The notes under the pieces: model-generated
Told to the model about the DNA's origin: nothing
The model's database searches: none
The model's input: only the letters and a program-made list of their open reading frames with translations
From: Pagrus major
Taxonomy: Eukaryota > Chordata > Actinopteri > Spariformes > Sparidae
Reading direction: 5' to 3'
Assembly: GCF_040436345.1 (NCBI RefSeq)
Contig: NC_133221.1
Coordinates: 21,524,665-21,588,664, forward strand
Length of the DNA stretch: 64,000 nucleotides
In this document: one piece after another, positions 43,001 to 53,900 of the stretch
How the letters are laid out: each line of letters opens with the position of its first letter
Position numbering within the stretch: the first letter of the stretch is position 1
Translations under genes and position numbers: made by a program

Positions 43001-45413
43001 CACATACTCATTGCACCCATGTTTCAGGGGTACTTGAGACCCATGTATGACAGGACGCTAACAGGAGGGGAGCTATGAAATCAGGCTGAATACATGCATC
43101 AGGTTGGTGGGGTGGGGGGGTTTTAGGGGTGGTCAAGAAAGGCTCTGGTGTCTGGCTATTTTCAGGTCCCCCTTCCTTGCGGGCCAGCAACAGTTGAAAC
43201 CAGACAAGCACATGCATAAACACACTTCTGTGCACATGAATGCATGCACCCATGCACGCACCAACTTCACACTTACATGGAACTCAGTGGCGTTGAGAAT
43301 GTGACGTCCGTCTGGACTCCAGCGCGAGGAGAGTAGTCCTATTGAGCCCTCATCAATCTTACAGTGCCAGTCCGGCTGTTCAAGAGACCACACCTGAAGA
43401 GAAAGACGGAGAGTAACAGAAGGACAGCAATCAGCCATCACTGATGACATCTCTCCCTAAACTTGATTTCCAACAGTAAGAAACACTTGAGCAACAGAAA
43501 CCATGAAAGACTGGCGCTGGATACCCATTCAAAGGTAAGCTACTTGCCCTGTGATGTACAAGAAACTGACATTACAATCATACACACAACTTGTTTTCAC
43601 CGCTGCAGCTATTTTTAAAACGTTATTTATTACCAACTCTGTCTGTCAATTTGGATTGCAAGTTTGAAAACATTTAGGGACATAAATTCAAAAGTAATAT
43701 CCCTATTTTTTAATATTAATATTTAATATTAATATATAAATAAAACAGCATAGTTCTAGAGTCATCACATAACATATGTCTTAGTATTCAGGAAACAAAA
43801 ACGTGTTAAAGAACGATCACTGTCACTTTTTTCTTGTTTTAAATGGTGATTTACATTTGAAATAGCAGCTCTGCGCCGTCTAATTTCTGGTGTGCATCAC
43901 TTTTTAACTTATGTGGGGCCTACATGTTTAATCAATGTAATATGAAACAGTACTTAACAATATGATGAATTAAATTGTACACACACTGAAGTGCATTGAT
44001 TATTAATTAAAATAAAACATAGACAAAACCTAAAGTTTGAATTAAATTTGGATTTTTTTTAAACCCAATGTATCCACAGTGCTGTAAAGTATTGTTCAGC
44101 AAAAATAAATGGCATTTGACAGAATAACACCAAATTATAGTTTCACTATTTCTTATATAAGAAAAAATGTGACGTAATACAGGGCATGCCTGAAGCAGCT
44201 GCTCAATATTCAAGTGAAATTTACAAGCTTATTCAAACTCAAAATGCTTCCAGTGAAGACAAAGAATGTTTGTTTTGAGGCAGAAATCTTAATTTTGCAT
44301 TTGAAAAATGATTTCAATATTATGTTAACGCATGTGGTAAATTACAAGCATTACAAACAATGACCTTCTAGTAGTTCAACAATATTTGTTCACATGTATA
44401 CTTGTACTTTTTTTTTTTTTTTTTTTTTTTACATATTTGTGCATATAAAATCCTGTTTTTAATCTCATGTTTACCTATTTCAAGAAGGCCTCTTGTCTAT
44501 CAGAACTCCAGCTAAAGACATGATTGATTTCCTCACCACAAAATAATCACACAATCAAGTCCTGCCCTCTAGATAAAATGTTTCAATGATACTATGAAAT
44601 ATTTAACAATAATGTAGATTTTTAATTCATCCTCTTTACTGTCTCTAAAATGTTACTTCATCCTCCCAATTACATGTCACAGAACTATCTGACCTACCAA
44701 AAATTATTTTAAAACCATATAGAATGTTACTTCTACTCAAAATGTATTACAAGTCACAGAAATGTTGAATTTGTGTTTTTTAAGGATGTGACATTTGAGT
44801 TGTTGATTATTATTGTTTAATCCATAAAGTGGTGACAATCAAACCTTTTTATGTCATTCAAAATACAATTAAATAATCACATCACCACTAATAATAGAAA
44901 TTACAGTTGGTAAGATCGACTGCAACCTGACTTTTACATTGACATTTACACAACATGCCGAGTCACATACATTCCTATCCTCTTCTCATAGCCTACCTGT
45001 ACCAGTCCTCTTTTGTACATAGCACAGAGGATGAAAAGTGAGTCTGAAGACCAATCCATGTGGGATATCTGGTCCAGGCAGGTGTAGAGCTGCATGATCT
45101 GCAGGGTGCTCATGTCTCGCACCACTAGCCTGTACTGCACACAGGTAGCCTGAGGAGAACAGCCAAAGAGACAAGCCATGAAAACTTAAAATGACTTCAA
45201 AAACACTTGTATCCACGTTTTACTAGAAAGACACCTTGTGGGAATTAATTCAGAGTTAAAAGTATTATTTTTTCTGCATTACAATACACGCACTACAAAA
45301 CCACATATTAACAAATATCATTAAAAAATATGTCAACCACTTACCAAATATTTCCCATCTGGGGAAACTTTACAAAGTTGGTTGGATTGCTTGAAGACCT
45401 CTGAGAAATTCAT
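31350..45413 (-). CDS. wrap73: WRAP73 (WDR8), centrosomal WD-repeat protein
   Basis: Twelve coding exons on the minus strand: 45345-45413, 44997-45149, 43277-43393, 35473-35545, 34663-34766, 34251-34337, 33685-33819, 33014-33091, 32832-32934, 32587-32712, 32209-32400, 31350-31462. All phases agree, giving 449 aa (human about 460). Starts [20 protein letters not shown] and contains '[44 protein letters not shown]', '[21 protein letters not shown]' and '[25 protein letters not shown]'. WD-type blades recur with WSPDGR/WSPNGC/WSPSSQ turns. WRAP73 works with SSX2IP in anchoring microtubules at centrosomes and the spindle pole. The protein ends with a short acidic tail, and is about ten residues shorter than the recalled human one. 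Intron 3 is 7.7 kb and hosts a transposon. The exon 1 upstream acceptor at about 45432 indicates a non-coding first exon, probably ending at 46016. Confidence 0.95.
35088..35435 (-). other. Unexplained 115-codon open frame in wrap73 intron 4
   Basis: Uninterrupted minus-strand frame beginning [10 protein letters not shown] and ending just after 'PDGANVTR', in a locally GC-richer block, sense to wrap73. No family recognised, no conserved splice signals defining an exon. It may be chance or the remains of an inserted repeat. Confidence 0.2.
39973..40039. repeat. (CA)n microsatellite, about 67 bp
   Basis: Uninterrupted AC repeat within wrap73 intron 3. It produces poly-Cys/Val spurious frames on the minus strand. 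Confidence 0.98.
41542..42281. mobile_element. Long-TIR DNA transposon derivative with broken transposase start
   Basis: The left arm (41542-41759) and the right arm (42067-42281) are near-perfect inverted copies of about 215 bases, ending TACGGAAGCCCT and AGGGCTTCCGTA. The 6-bp flank ATGCGG is repeated on both sides (41536-41541 and 42282-42287), the target-site duplication. The arms contain several CTCGAGATCTCGAG palindromes and CCCGAGATAACG words. The ~300-bp core holds the start of a protein frame (41818, '[17 protein letters not shown]...') that resembles the N-terminal helix-turn-helix of a fish integrase-type transposase, but it is frameshifted near 41930 and the DDE domain is deleted. 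Termini and duplication length recall the IS3EU superfamily; that name is from memory. Confidence 0.85.
41818..42040 (+). pseudogene. Truncated, frameshifted transposase remnant
   Basis: In the core of the inverted-repeat element. The first frame reads [16 protein letters not shown] then '[19 protein letters not shown]'; after about 41930 the likely continuation ('[18 protein letters not shown]', '[17 protein letters not shown]') is in another frame, so a small deletion broke it. The catalytic integrase domain is absent. Non-functional; the element would need a full-length relative to move. Confidence 0.7.
44408..44430 (+). repeat. Poly(T) tract
   Basis: Twenty-three T residues in wrap73 intron 2; on the transcribed strand it is poly(A), which could mark the tail of a retro-inserted sequence, but no such sequence is recognisable. 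Confidence 0.7.
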
Positions 45414-46013
45414 TTTACAATCGCAACTGTTCCTACACAAGAAGATAATACAGTTATCATGACATTAAAAAACAACTGAGCCTTCTCAGAACTTTAGATG
45501 CATGAGAGATGGGCTGTCAACTAGTGTAGTTTCTCATTTTTAACACGCGATGGCGCCATAAGTCCAATTAATAAACAACACTGCAAACATACACAGGCAG
45601 AGAAACACTTCTTTCCCCATTAAACCTGAGTTATTAAATGTGGGAGAGTACAAACCGACTCATAAACTGTTTACGTCCGCTTCAACCACAGCCTAAGCAG
45701 ACAGAAATTACCTACAGGTAGTTACGTTAGCCTAGCTAGCTGGCTTGAAATTAATAGAAGTAGCTAAAGCAAAATAAACCCACACATGAACGCTTTCTAA
45801 AGAACGACTCCATTGCTACTTTACCTTCTTGCTGTCAATTAAGTGATGTCTACGACTGTAGACTGATAGAAGCCAACACTACATGCTAACGGTAAAGTTA
45901 GCTGTTACCTGTGTTGTCACTGGACTCATTCAACACTAACGTTAGCATATAGCGCTACTAGCAACTTAGCAGGTGGCAAACCTTCACTATCTTCCCATTC
46001 AATGCTTAAACTT

Positions 46014-46200
46014 ACCTCTAATGGCAATTCTGTTGCTTTGTCGGTCAGATAAGAGACGGCTAAATGTCCCACAATGAGTTTAGAAAAGTTTTATTGTTCG
46101 CATCATCGTCCTCGGGGTACGGGCTGTCGATGTTTCTCCAACTGTTGCTAGTTTGTTTTTTATGAGCGAATGACGACACGCTGGTGCCGTCCAATCAGCA
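46014..46200 (-). promoter_or_regulatory. wrap73 promoter and probable non-coding exon 1
   Basis: A very good minus-strand donor lies at 46016 (AGAG|GTAAGT), pairing with the acceptor at about 45432 before the wrap73 start. A CCAAT box on the plus strand at 46191-46195 and CpG-containing sequence around it fit the promoter. Other possible donors at about 45822 and 45906 suggest alternative leaders. Confidence 0.45.
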
Positions 46201-46561
46201 TCGGTCTGCTGCGTGTTGCCTTCTGGGAGATGTAGTTCATCACTGTGTTTCTCTTTTTCCGGCGTGTGTGAACGTAATGTGTGCGTGTTTATGTGCGCCT
46301 TTGTACCAAATGAATATAGACATATACGCACCAATGTTATTTTCTTCTATTGTAAACTAATCAGTTTGTGATTTTGGTCTAGATTTGATATTTTCATAGC
46401 CTAAACTCCATTCCCTTCATATTTTTCTTTAAGTCATAGTCGTTTTATAGTGTGTGGTGTATTTTTTATTCACACAAACGTGTCTTGCAGTCTAAGTAGG
46501 GAACCATTGAATTACTTTTTAAAACCATCACCATTTTCCAGCTTTGCTGAGCTGGTAAAGG

Positions 46562-46904
46562 TTTCCCGCTTATGTGCGCCCCAAACCGCGCTACCTCCTC
46601 CCTGCTTCACCCAGCGCACATAACGCTTCACCTCCTCCTCGGTCTCCCTCAGTAAACCTCACACTTCCCTGAACAGCATGCAAATCAGTTTTCCTCCCGA
46701 TTCTTCGCAGTTAATTTCCTCCGAAAAGTCAATCATCTCTAGCTGCTGTTATCATACTGTAAACTCGGTCGATTTTTTTTTGTTTTTTGTTGTGGCTGTT
46801 TTTTTATGGAGGGTCACTTTCTTGGCATGTTCGATAATAAACAGGCAGGTGCTCGGCTCAACATAATTCTTGGGTGTTTGGACTGGAATAATAATAACCT
46901 CCAG
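46562..46904 (+). promoter_or_regulatory. Candidate tp73 P1 promoter and non-coding exon 1
   Basis: TTTCCCGC at 46562-46569 is a consensus E2F site, and TP73 P1 is a known E2F1 target in mammals. An octamer ATGCAAAT sits at 46678-46685. A donor CCAG|GTACGT at 46904 would end a first exon. The true exon 1 could instead lie in the GC-rich blocks at 48320-48560 or 49260-49520. Confidence 0.35.
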
Positions 46905-47726
46905 GTACGTTGATTTACTCTGATGGGCTATAGTAGAATTAGTGATTTAGATTTTTAAGTCATAGCATATGTTTTTGTTTTGTTCATTGAGCAGGCCTTT
47001 CACTTTGTCGGCGTTCAGTTTGCAGGATGTGACAGGCTAAATATGAAAATAATTTTCTAAAATCGAGATTATTGACAAGAAAGGCCCAGCTGTCTTGAGA
47101 ATTGATTGTATAAGATCCAAATAATTGTTTCCAAAGTTTTAGTTTTAAATCTTTCTGGATGTTTTGTTGATTTGATTTTGCAGCTCATCGCGGTATGGAT
47201 AATAGTTTGTTGAGGGTCTGCGTTATGTGTTTTTGGTTTCGAGTACCCTACATAAAATAGGCCACATAATAATAACAATAATAATAATAATAATCATTTG
47301 TCTAAATAAAAATGCAGGCCTTAGAAATAATCCCTACAGTAGACATATGCATAGGCTTATAATAGTGTCGACATTTCGATTTTTGTGGTCAAATTATTAA
47401 TGTTGGAAACAAAATCTTAGTGCTGTTAATTATTTTTAGCATATTGCTCAGTATCATTCTTTGTAATTAATATCAACAAAAGACTGAATTATTTATATTA
47501 ACGTATAATATCGTTTTCATATTTAAATACATTTCAGTGCTTTGAATTTGGATAACGAGAGACACCCAATGATTCATGAGCAACGACAGGCTCATCCTTT
47601 GAATCCTCATATGAAATATTTCACTAGGGGCTGTGGAGGATCGGATCTAAAACAATTTTAAAATTAATTTATTCTCAGTTGGGACTTATTTTCTTGCATA
47701 AAGTTGCCCTGGGGAAGGCATTGTGC

Positions 47727-47730
<4 letters not shown>

Positions 47731-47794
<64 letters not shown>
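47731..47794 (+). repeat. (TG)n microsatellite, 64 bp
   Basis: Uninterrupted GT dinucleotides, 32 units. Confidence 0.98.
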
Positions 47795-47797
<3 letters not shown>

Positions 47798-49781
47798 TTG
47801 TCATGGGTTCCGTAACCCCGGAGTGGAGACGCAAAGTAGAGACAGGTGAATATCAGAGACAATGTCAAGCTTTAAAAAGGATTGTGTGACATTTAGGCAA
47901 AGAACCAGCAGAGGCCGTGCTTTACAGAAACAACACGGGCGTGGATATTAGAAATCGAAGGAAATAAGCAGATGATCGAATATTTTACCCAAACGCTCAT
48001 CAATGTCACAATCATTTTTGTTCATATTTAATTTGCACTTTACTGTGCCAGATCTTCTATCTTTCTATCTTCAACGTGTTTATGGGCAGCGTTTGATTTT
48101 ATAGGACCTATGATATAATAAGTTATGTCTTCTTCAATGGCAATATGTAGGCCTATTCATATTTCCCACTCTGATTAAGAAAACCCAAAAAGTTCCAACA
48201 TGCGCACGTCTATACAGATCATAAGTAGCCTAATAGAAAATCATTTATTTACAGTATTTCCTGACTGATGTGAGGACTAAGTGAAAAACTCGTCAGTGTC
48301 CAGGTGGAATCCCAATTAATGTGCCCAGAGCTCTGAGGCCGACCCGCGGTCTCTCCTCTGCTCGTCCTGCAGTGACGCTTTGTCAGATCCCCTGCGCCAG
48401 CACACGAGCTGCTCTGGGATCAGACGAGGCGGCACTGGAGGTCGAGCTGGGAACGGGAGCTGGTTTCTGCGGCGGCAGCCACCTCGGGAACAGCGGGAAC
48501 CTGCAGCCGCAGCTGCTGCGGAGCAAATTATATGTGTGCGCTGCAGGCCTCTCTATGTGCTCTAGTCTATCTTGTTTTTTGTTTTGTTTTTTCAAGTCAC
48601 GTCCACTGGATCATTTCGCATGAATCTGAACTTCGTCACACGATCTGTTTAAATAAAAGAGGAAAAAAACAACCTTTGTTATGACATCACTTGAGATGTT
48701 TACTGAGCTGCATATCTTCAATCGATTGAGTACAGGCCAACAGTGAAAACTGTCACATGTAGATAAGGCTAGGCTACAGTAAAAAGAATGAACACTTAAA
48801 TGCACAGGGCCACTTTCGACATACACCTGCAGCAAAAATTAATCATTACCTAAAGATGATTATTCTTTTATTTATTTTTTTCCATTTATGTGTTTTGCGT
48901 CTTTAAATGCACCTTTGCCACATTTTTTCTTGTGCAGTCCTTCAGAGGGGTTACTAAGGAGATATGACGCGGCTGTGGTTTGCAACTGTGATTATAGTAA
49001 ACTTTGGTACGACCGAATATGCCCGACGGGGTTTTGTGTTGGATGTGATCAAACTGGAGAATAGATCGAGACCTTCCGTTTTTCAGCTTTACGCAGCAGG
49101 CCTGCGATTCATTTGACTTTCTGTTCATGCGCAAGGCGAACACGGATTAATTTGAAAACTCGAGGTATTCACAAAGAGGCCCGGATGCTCCCCTTGCAGG
49201 TAGCTCACATTTTCTAAACTCTGTAAGGTCTTTCTCATCTGCTTTGTCAAAGACACCAAGTTCTCTTTCGCTGGATGGAGCTGCGATCATTCTGCAAACG
49301 ACCAAAGAGCTCTCGGTTTAGACAACCAGAGTACAACGCGCCTCTGCTCTCCGCTGTAGATCCACTTTCTGTTTGGGTATAGTCAGTGTCTGAACACATT
49401 TAAAGGGCTGCAGTAGAGGCTGTGTTATTTGAGAGTCGGAGGAGGTGATGCTCAGACTTTGCAGAGGGGGAGAAGGACGCTTCCCCTCGGAGTGAAACGG
49501 TGATGAGGCAGGCAGGTCTGGGCACGCGCAGGCCCCCTGACACCCTGTGCCACCTCACTGGGACTACATTGGTGTGATCACACCTGGATGAATGCGTGTA
49601 GCCTATTTGCGTGTGTGTGTGTGTATATTGAGCTGCTTCCTCTCCATTTTGAACACTGATAAAATGAGTGTATGAACCAGTAGTTTGTTTCCAATTGTAG
49701 CTTTTTTAACCTGTTAAAAGTCTGTTTTACTGTAATTGAATTTAATTAACTCTTGTTTTCTACAATCATGCTTATACTAAA

Positions 49782-49785
<4 letters not shown>

Positions 49786-49840
<55 letters not shown>
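49786..49840 (+). repeat. (CT)n(GT)n at tp73 exon 2 acceptor
   Basis: A CT run of about 39 bases serves as an unusually long polypyrimidine tract, followed by GT and then the acceptor CAG at 49851-49853. Confidence 0.95.
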
Positions 49841-49841
<1 letters not shown>

Positions 49842-49890
49842 CATGCTCTGCAGAGTGATCTGCCCCTCACCAGACTATCTATCCTCTAAG

Positions 49891-50881
49891 ATGTCCCAGT
49901 CCACTGTCACTGAAGACGGAGGCACCTTCGAGCACCTGTGGAGCTCCCTGTGAGTGTCAACAACACCTGCTGACGAATGTTTTACTTTCCGTAGGCTACG
50001 ATGAACATATTTTCCAAGTGACATCATGGTTTTATTTAAAATTTGAAATGTATCAGACAATGAATACAAAACACATATGATTCTGTCAGCACCAAATAGA
50101 TTATTATATACTCATAATTGACAAAAAATTGAGCTTTAACTTGATACTATCAGTACATAGAGCATGGGGGGAAAGCAATGTCGTTCTTTAATGCTGGATA
50201 ACATTTTGAAGAAATACAAATATGTATTAGAACTTCTAAATAATTATATTATTTGATATAATAGTTAACAATATACATGTATACCTGCTGTTGTGTTTTC
50301 ACAGGGAGCCAGACAGCACCTACTTTGAGCTCCCCCCAGGCAGCCAGCCAGGTGAGCGCACAGTGCCTTCCACCAGCACACCGGGGAACCACCGCAACGC
50401 TGCCGAAGGCTCCATGGATGTCTACCAGCTGAGGGACATGAACGACAATGTGATGGTAGGAACATGGGCCAACTCCAGTTTTGTGGTCAATCTTTGTTTT
50501 CTCTTGAGAAGCTTCACAGCATTTCTGTTACCTGATGGTTTTCGCTGTGAGCAGGAGCACAGACACATTGACCCATGTCACTTTTGGTGACTTTCCATAG
50601 ACTTACATTCATTTTCTGGAGACCCTAAAAACCCTAATCCAAACCACTAACCCAATCCTGAACCACGGCCCTAAAGAATCAGCATTTCCAATTGGCAAAT
50701 AATTTTTTTCAGCCTGTCAGAAACAAACAAACAAACACACACACTTCCAAGATCCCATTTTGTTTGTAGCAGCCTTTCACTTTTTCCCTCCAGTGTTCAG
50801 GAGATTCCCTCCTATGTAGTTTCCCTCTCCTCTGCAGCCTTTTCCCTCTCTATGTCCCTGCTGAGCGGTCTGTAGGGACTG

Positions 50882-50951
<70 letters not shown>

Positions 50952-53900
50952 GGGGGAGGGCTAATTAAACCCCAAGCCAGGACCCCTTGCTGCTTCACTG
51001 TAGAGCCATCTGTAGGGCTGGGGTGTGTCCATGTGCATCAACTAATGTGCACATATGCTTGCAGGTGGTATTTTTGTTGCTTGGTGTAAACGTCATATGC
51101 ATCGCAAGTGTCTCAACTTTTTAAGAATAAAGACAAAGTTTTTAGAGTAAATTTTTTGAGCCCACACAGACAAATGTAATTCTTTTACCGATGTTCTGTT
51201 ACAACATATTTGCAGGTTCATCAAGCACATTTAACTTACTTTATCCATCTCTGTCTTCCAAATATGAAATCAGAAGTCACTCTTTAACACACCTTGGTTC
51301 CCCCTCTAATCTGGAATATTGGTTGGATCTAATCTTTAAGAGGGCAAGCCTGGGCCTGCCTGGCCAGTTAATGAATAGTCATGACAGAAATAAGGGGGCG
51401 GAGGGAGGATTTGTTGTTAGATGCAAGGCAAGTTGAGAAGGCCGTCAGGCAAGGGAAAAAAGAGTGGAGAAGAAGAGAGGCAGGACGTCTCCTGTATCCC
51501 CCATCATGTCCTGCTCCACAGAGGGGTCAGACGGCCACGGAGGTTCGGACTCTTGCAGCCACCACAGCAGAGTGTAAGTCCTATAAGGGCCAGGACACTT
51601 CATAGAAACCCTCCATCTTATCTTTCAGGAGGCTTAAGATGCTGTGTAGTGTGGTAAGTGGACCAGAGTAAACTGTTTTACGTGTTGGCATATCCAGGAG
51701 TTTTACAAAACTGAAAATAGTGTCTTACTGGTCTTGTAGTGGAGATGTAGAAGTTACTGTATGTGGCTGAGATTGGTGGCAGTCAAACAGATGAAAGAGA
51801 TCACCTGTGCATGCTCATGACTCATCAGCTGTTTGAGAATGAGCTGACATTTGAAAATCAGGCCTGTACTTTCTTTTACTTTTCATGCATGCGTACATGG
51901 CCACCTCAATTAGAAGTTGTAGTAGGATTAGATGTATTCCTAGTTTCTATATCATTGCATTAACAAGTTGGATTCATTTAGGGAGATGGCTGGTGAGGCA
52001 CGCGCCTGACATTTTGGTACGGTCACATGATGCAAAGGCAAGCTGTGTTTTAACTTTCCGTCATCTTTTTCTGACATTAACCTTGAAGTAATTTACTCTG
52101 AAGATGTAAGAGTAATCTATCAAGTTTTACTTAAAATGTGTTTAAAATAAATACAAATTATACTGGTTGGCATGGATGTGGGCCTCTTGAGAATGATGGT
52201 ATATCTATGTTATGCACACATGCTAAATATTCCCAACAGGGGGCGACCGTCCTACATATCAGGCCACATTTCACCTCCTCTCATTCTCACCTCTGTTTAA
52301 CACAGCTGGCTTCCTTTAGACATGCTCCAGTTTTCATATATGATGCTGTGTCATTCATTTATGTAGCCTAACTTTTCATTTTGGTCCTGTTGTTTTCCTT
52401 AATTTAGCAGAGCCACATGACAATCTGTGTGAATCTGTGTGAAACTATAGAGTCCGGTTTAATGAGTAGCTGTAAACAGAGGCCATTAGCAGAGTGATAC
52501 TCTGCTTATCCTCAACCTATTATGTTTCAATCATCTTGACAAGTGAGGGTTGTTGTGGCCGGCTTACCTAGGTTTCTAAATGTTTTGAGCCTTTAAAGCT
52601 CGGCTTTGAGCGGCAGCTACCGGGATGGCTGCCCATAGGGGACATCAGATGCTGTTGGGATGAGAGGCTTAAACACTTACACACAGTGAACACACACACA
52701 CACACACTTGCTCACACAGTGGCGGCGGAGGTTTTAGCTCTGTTTCAACTTGTCGCGGATCGAGTCCAGGTATTAAGAACAAGCACACCTGTGAGTGCAT
52801 GGGTCTGTGTGACAGTGTGTGTGTGCATGTGTGTGTCAAGTGGGTTTTTTTTCACATACACCTGGGCTCACCTTGTGTCTGTAAAGTGCCTCTGACAATA
52901 TCTGTAAGAGGAAGATTTCAAAGGTGGTAAACAGCTGTCACATTATGTAGCTTCCCTATTTTCCACTGACTGACATGAGACATTAAAGACTTTTGATTAA
53001 GGTTACCGCAAACAATTTTTTATTGATTAATCTGAAATGTTTTTTTCCAAACCAGCACTCAAAAACTTAAAGATATTCAGTTGGTTGTCATATATAACAA
53101 AAAAGAAGAGAGAAAGAATGAAACGAAACTCTGCATAGATTATTGGAGTAGTGTCAAACTGAATTTCTGTCGACTGACTAATCAGTTAATCATTTCAGGA
53201 TTTTAGGCTGCACAACTAGAAGTTAAACAATTGAACAACTATTTGGCATTAATTGTTTGAACCTAGATGTCTCCCATGTGTGTTGTGCTGCTTATACCTG
53301 AGTTAGAGTCAACGTACAGATCCAAACACCCACGCATGCCTGCATCCTTATTTAACCGACACAGTTTGTTTTAAGTCTGGGACATTGACCCTTCCCTCTG
53401 CTTTCATCTGATGGACCATGACATGGAAACACATGAAGTGTACATATTATACATATTGTGCAACTTTGTCTCTGCTTTTGTGTCTGTGTGCATTGTCAGT
53501 GTCTGAGCTGAGGGGCAGGATCAGGAGAAGTGATGCTGTGTAATGCTCTTATAACTTAAGAGTGTGGTGTAGTCTAAATCTAAATCTGAAGTCTAGGTGA
53601 ACATGAGGTGTGCACTGGGGGGGTGGGGGGTAAGGTGAAAGATCGTAGTGCTTATTTGTTTGCAGCTTACATACTCATGTTGTCTGATATACTGACTGTG
53701 CTTTTTCTGAATAATCAACAAGTGTCTGACGGGTCACAGGGATCAAAGAGGTCATTTTCTGTTAAATGTTCCAGCTGAAGAGGGCATTTCAAAACTTTAT
53801 TAGTCCACTTTGACAAAGTTTGGGCAGACTGGATGCATTCTTTCAAATTGGCGGTACGTTCTGTGTACAAAATAAATATTAATATCTGAATCCCCATGAA

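Larger units (their letters stand above)
35546..43276. other. Long wrap73 intron 3 (7.7 kb)
   Basis: Beyond the 740-bp long-inverted-repeat transposon (41542-42281) and the CA tract (39973-40039) I saw no exon or RNA gene. Base composition is typical of the AT-rich intergenic parts of the window. Confidence 0.6.
46905..49853. other. Presumed tp73 intron 1
   Basis: Non-coding by inspection, with a 64-bp TG microsatellite (47731-47794) and a GC-rich block (48320-48560: CCCGCGG, GCGGCGGC, CTGCAGCCGCAGCTGC) that could be a second promoter or enhancer. No exon recognised. Confidence 0.4.
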
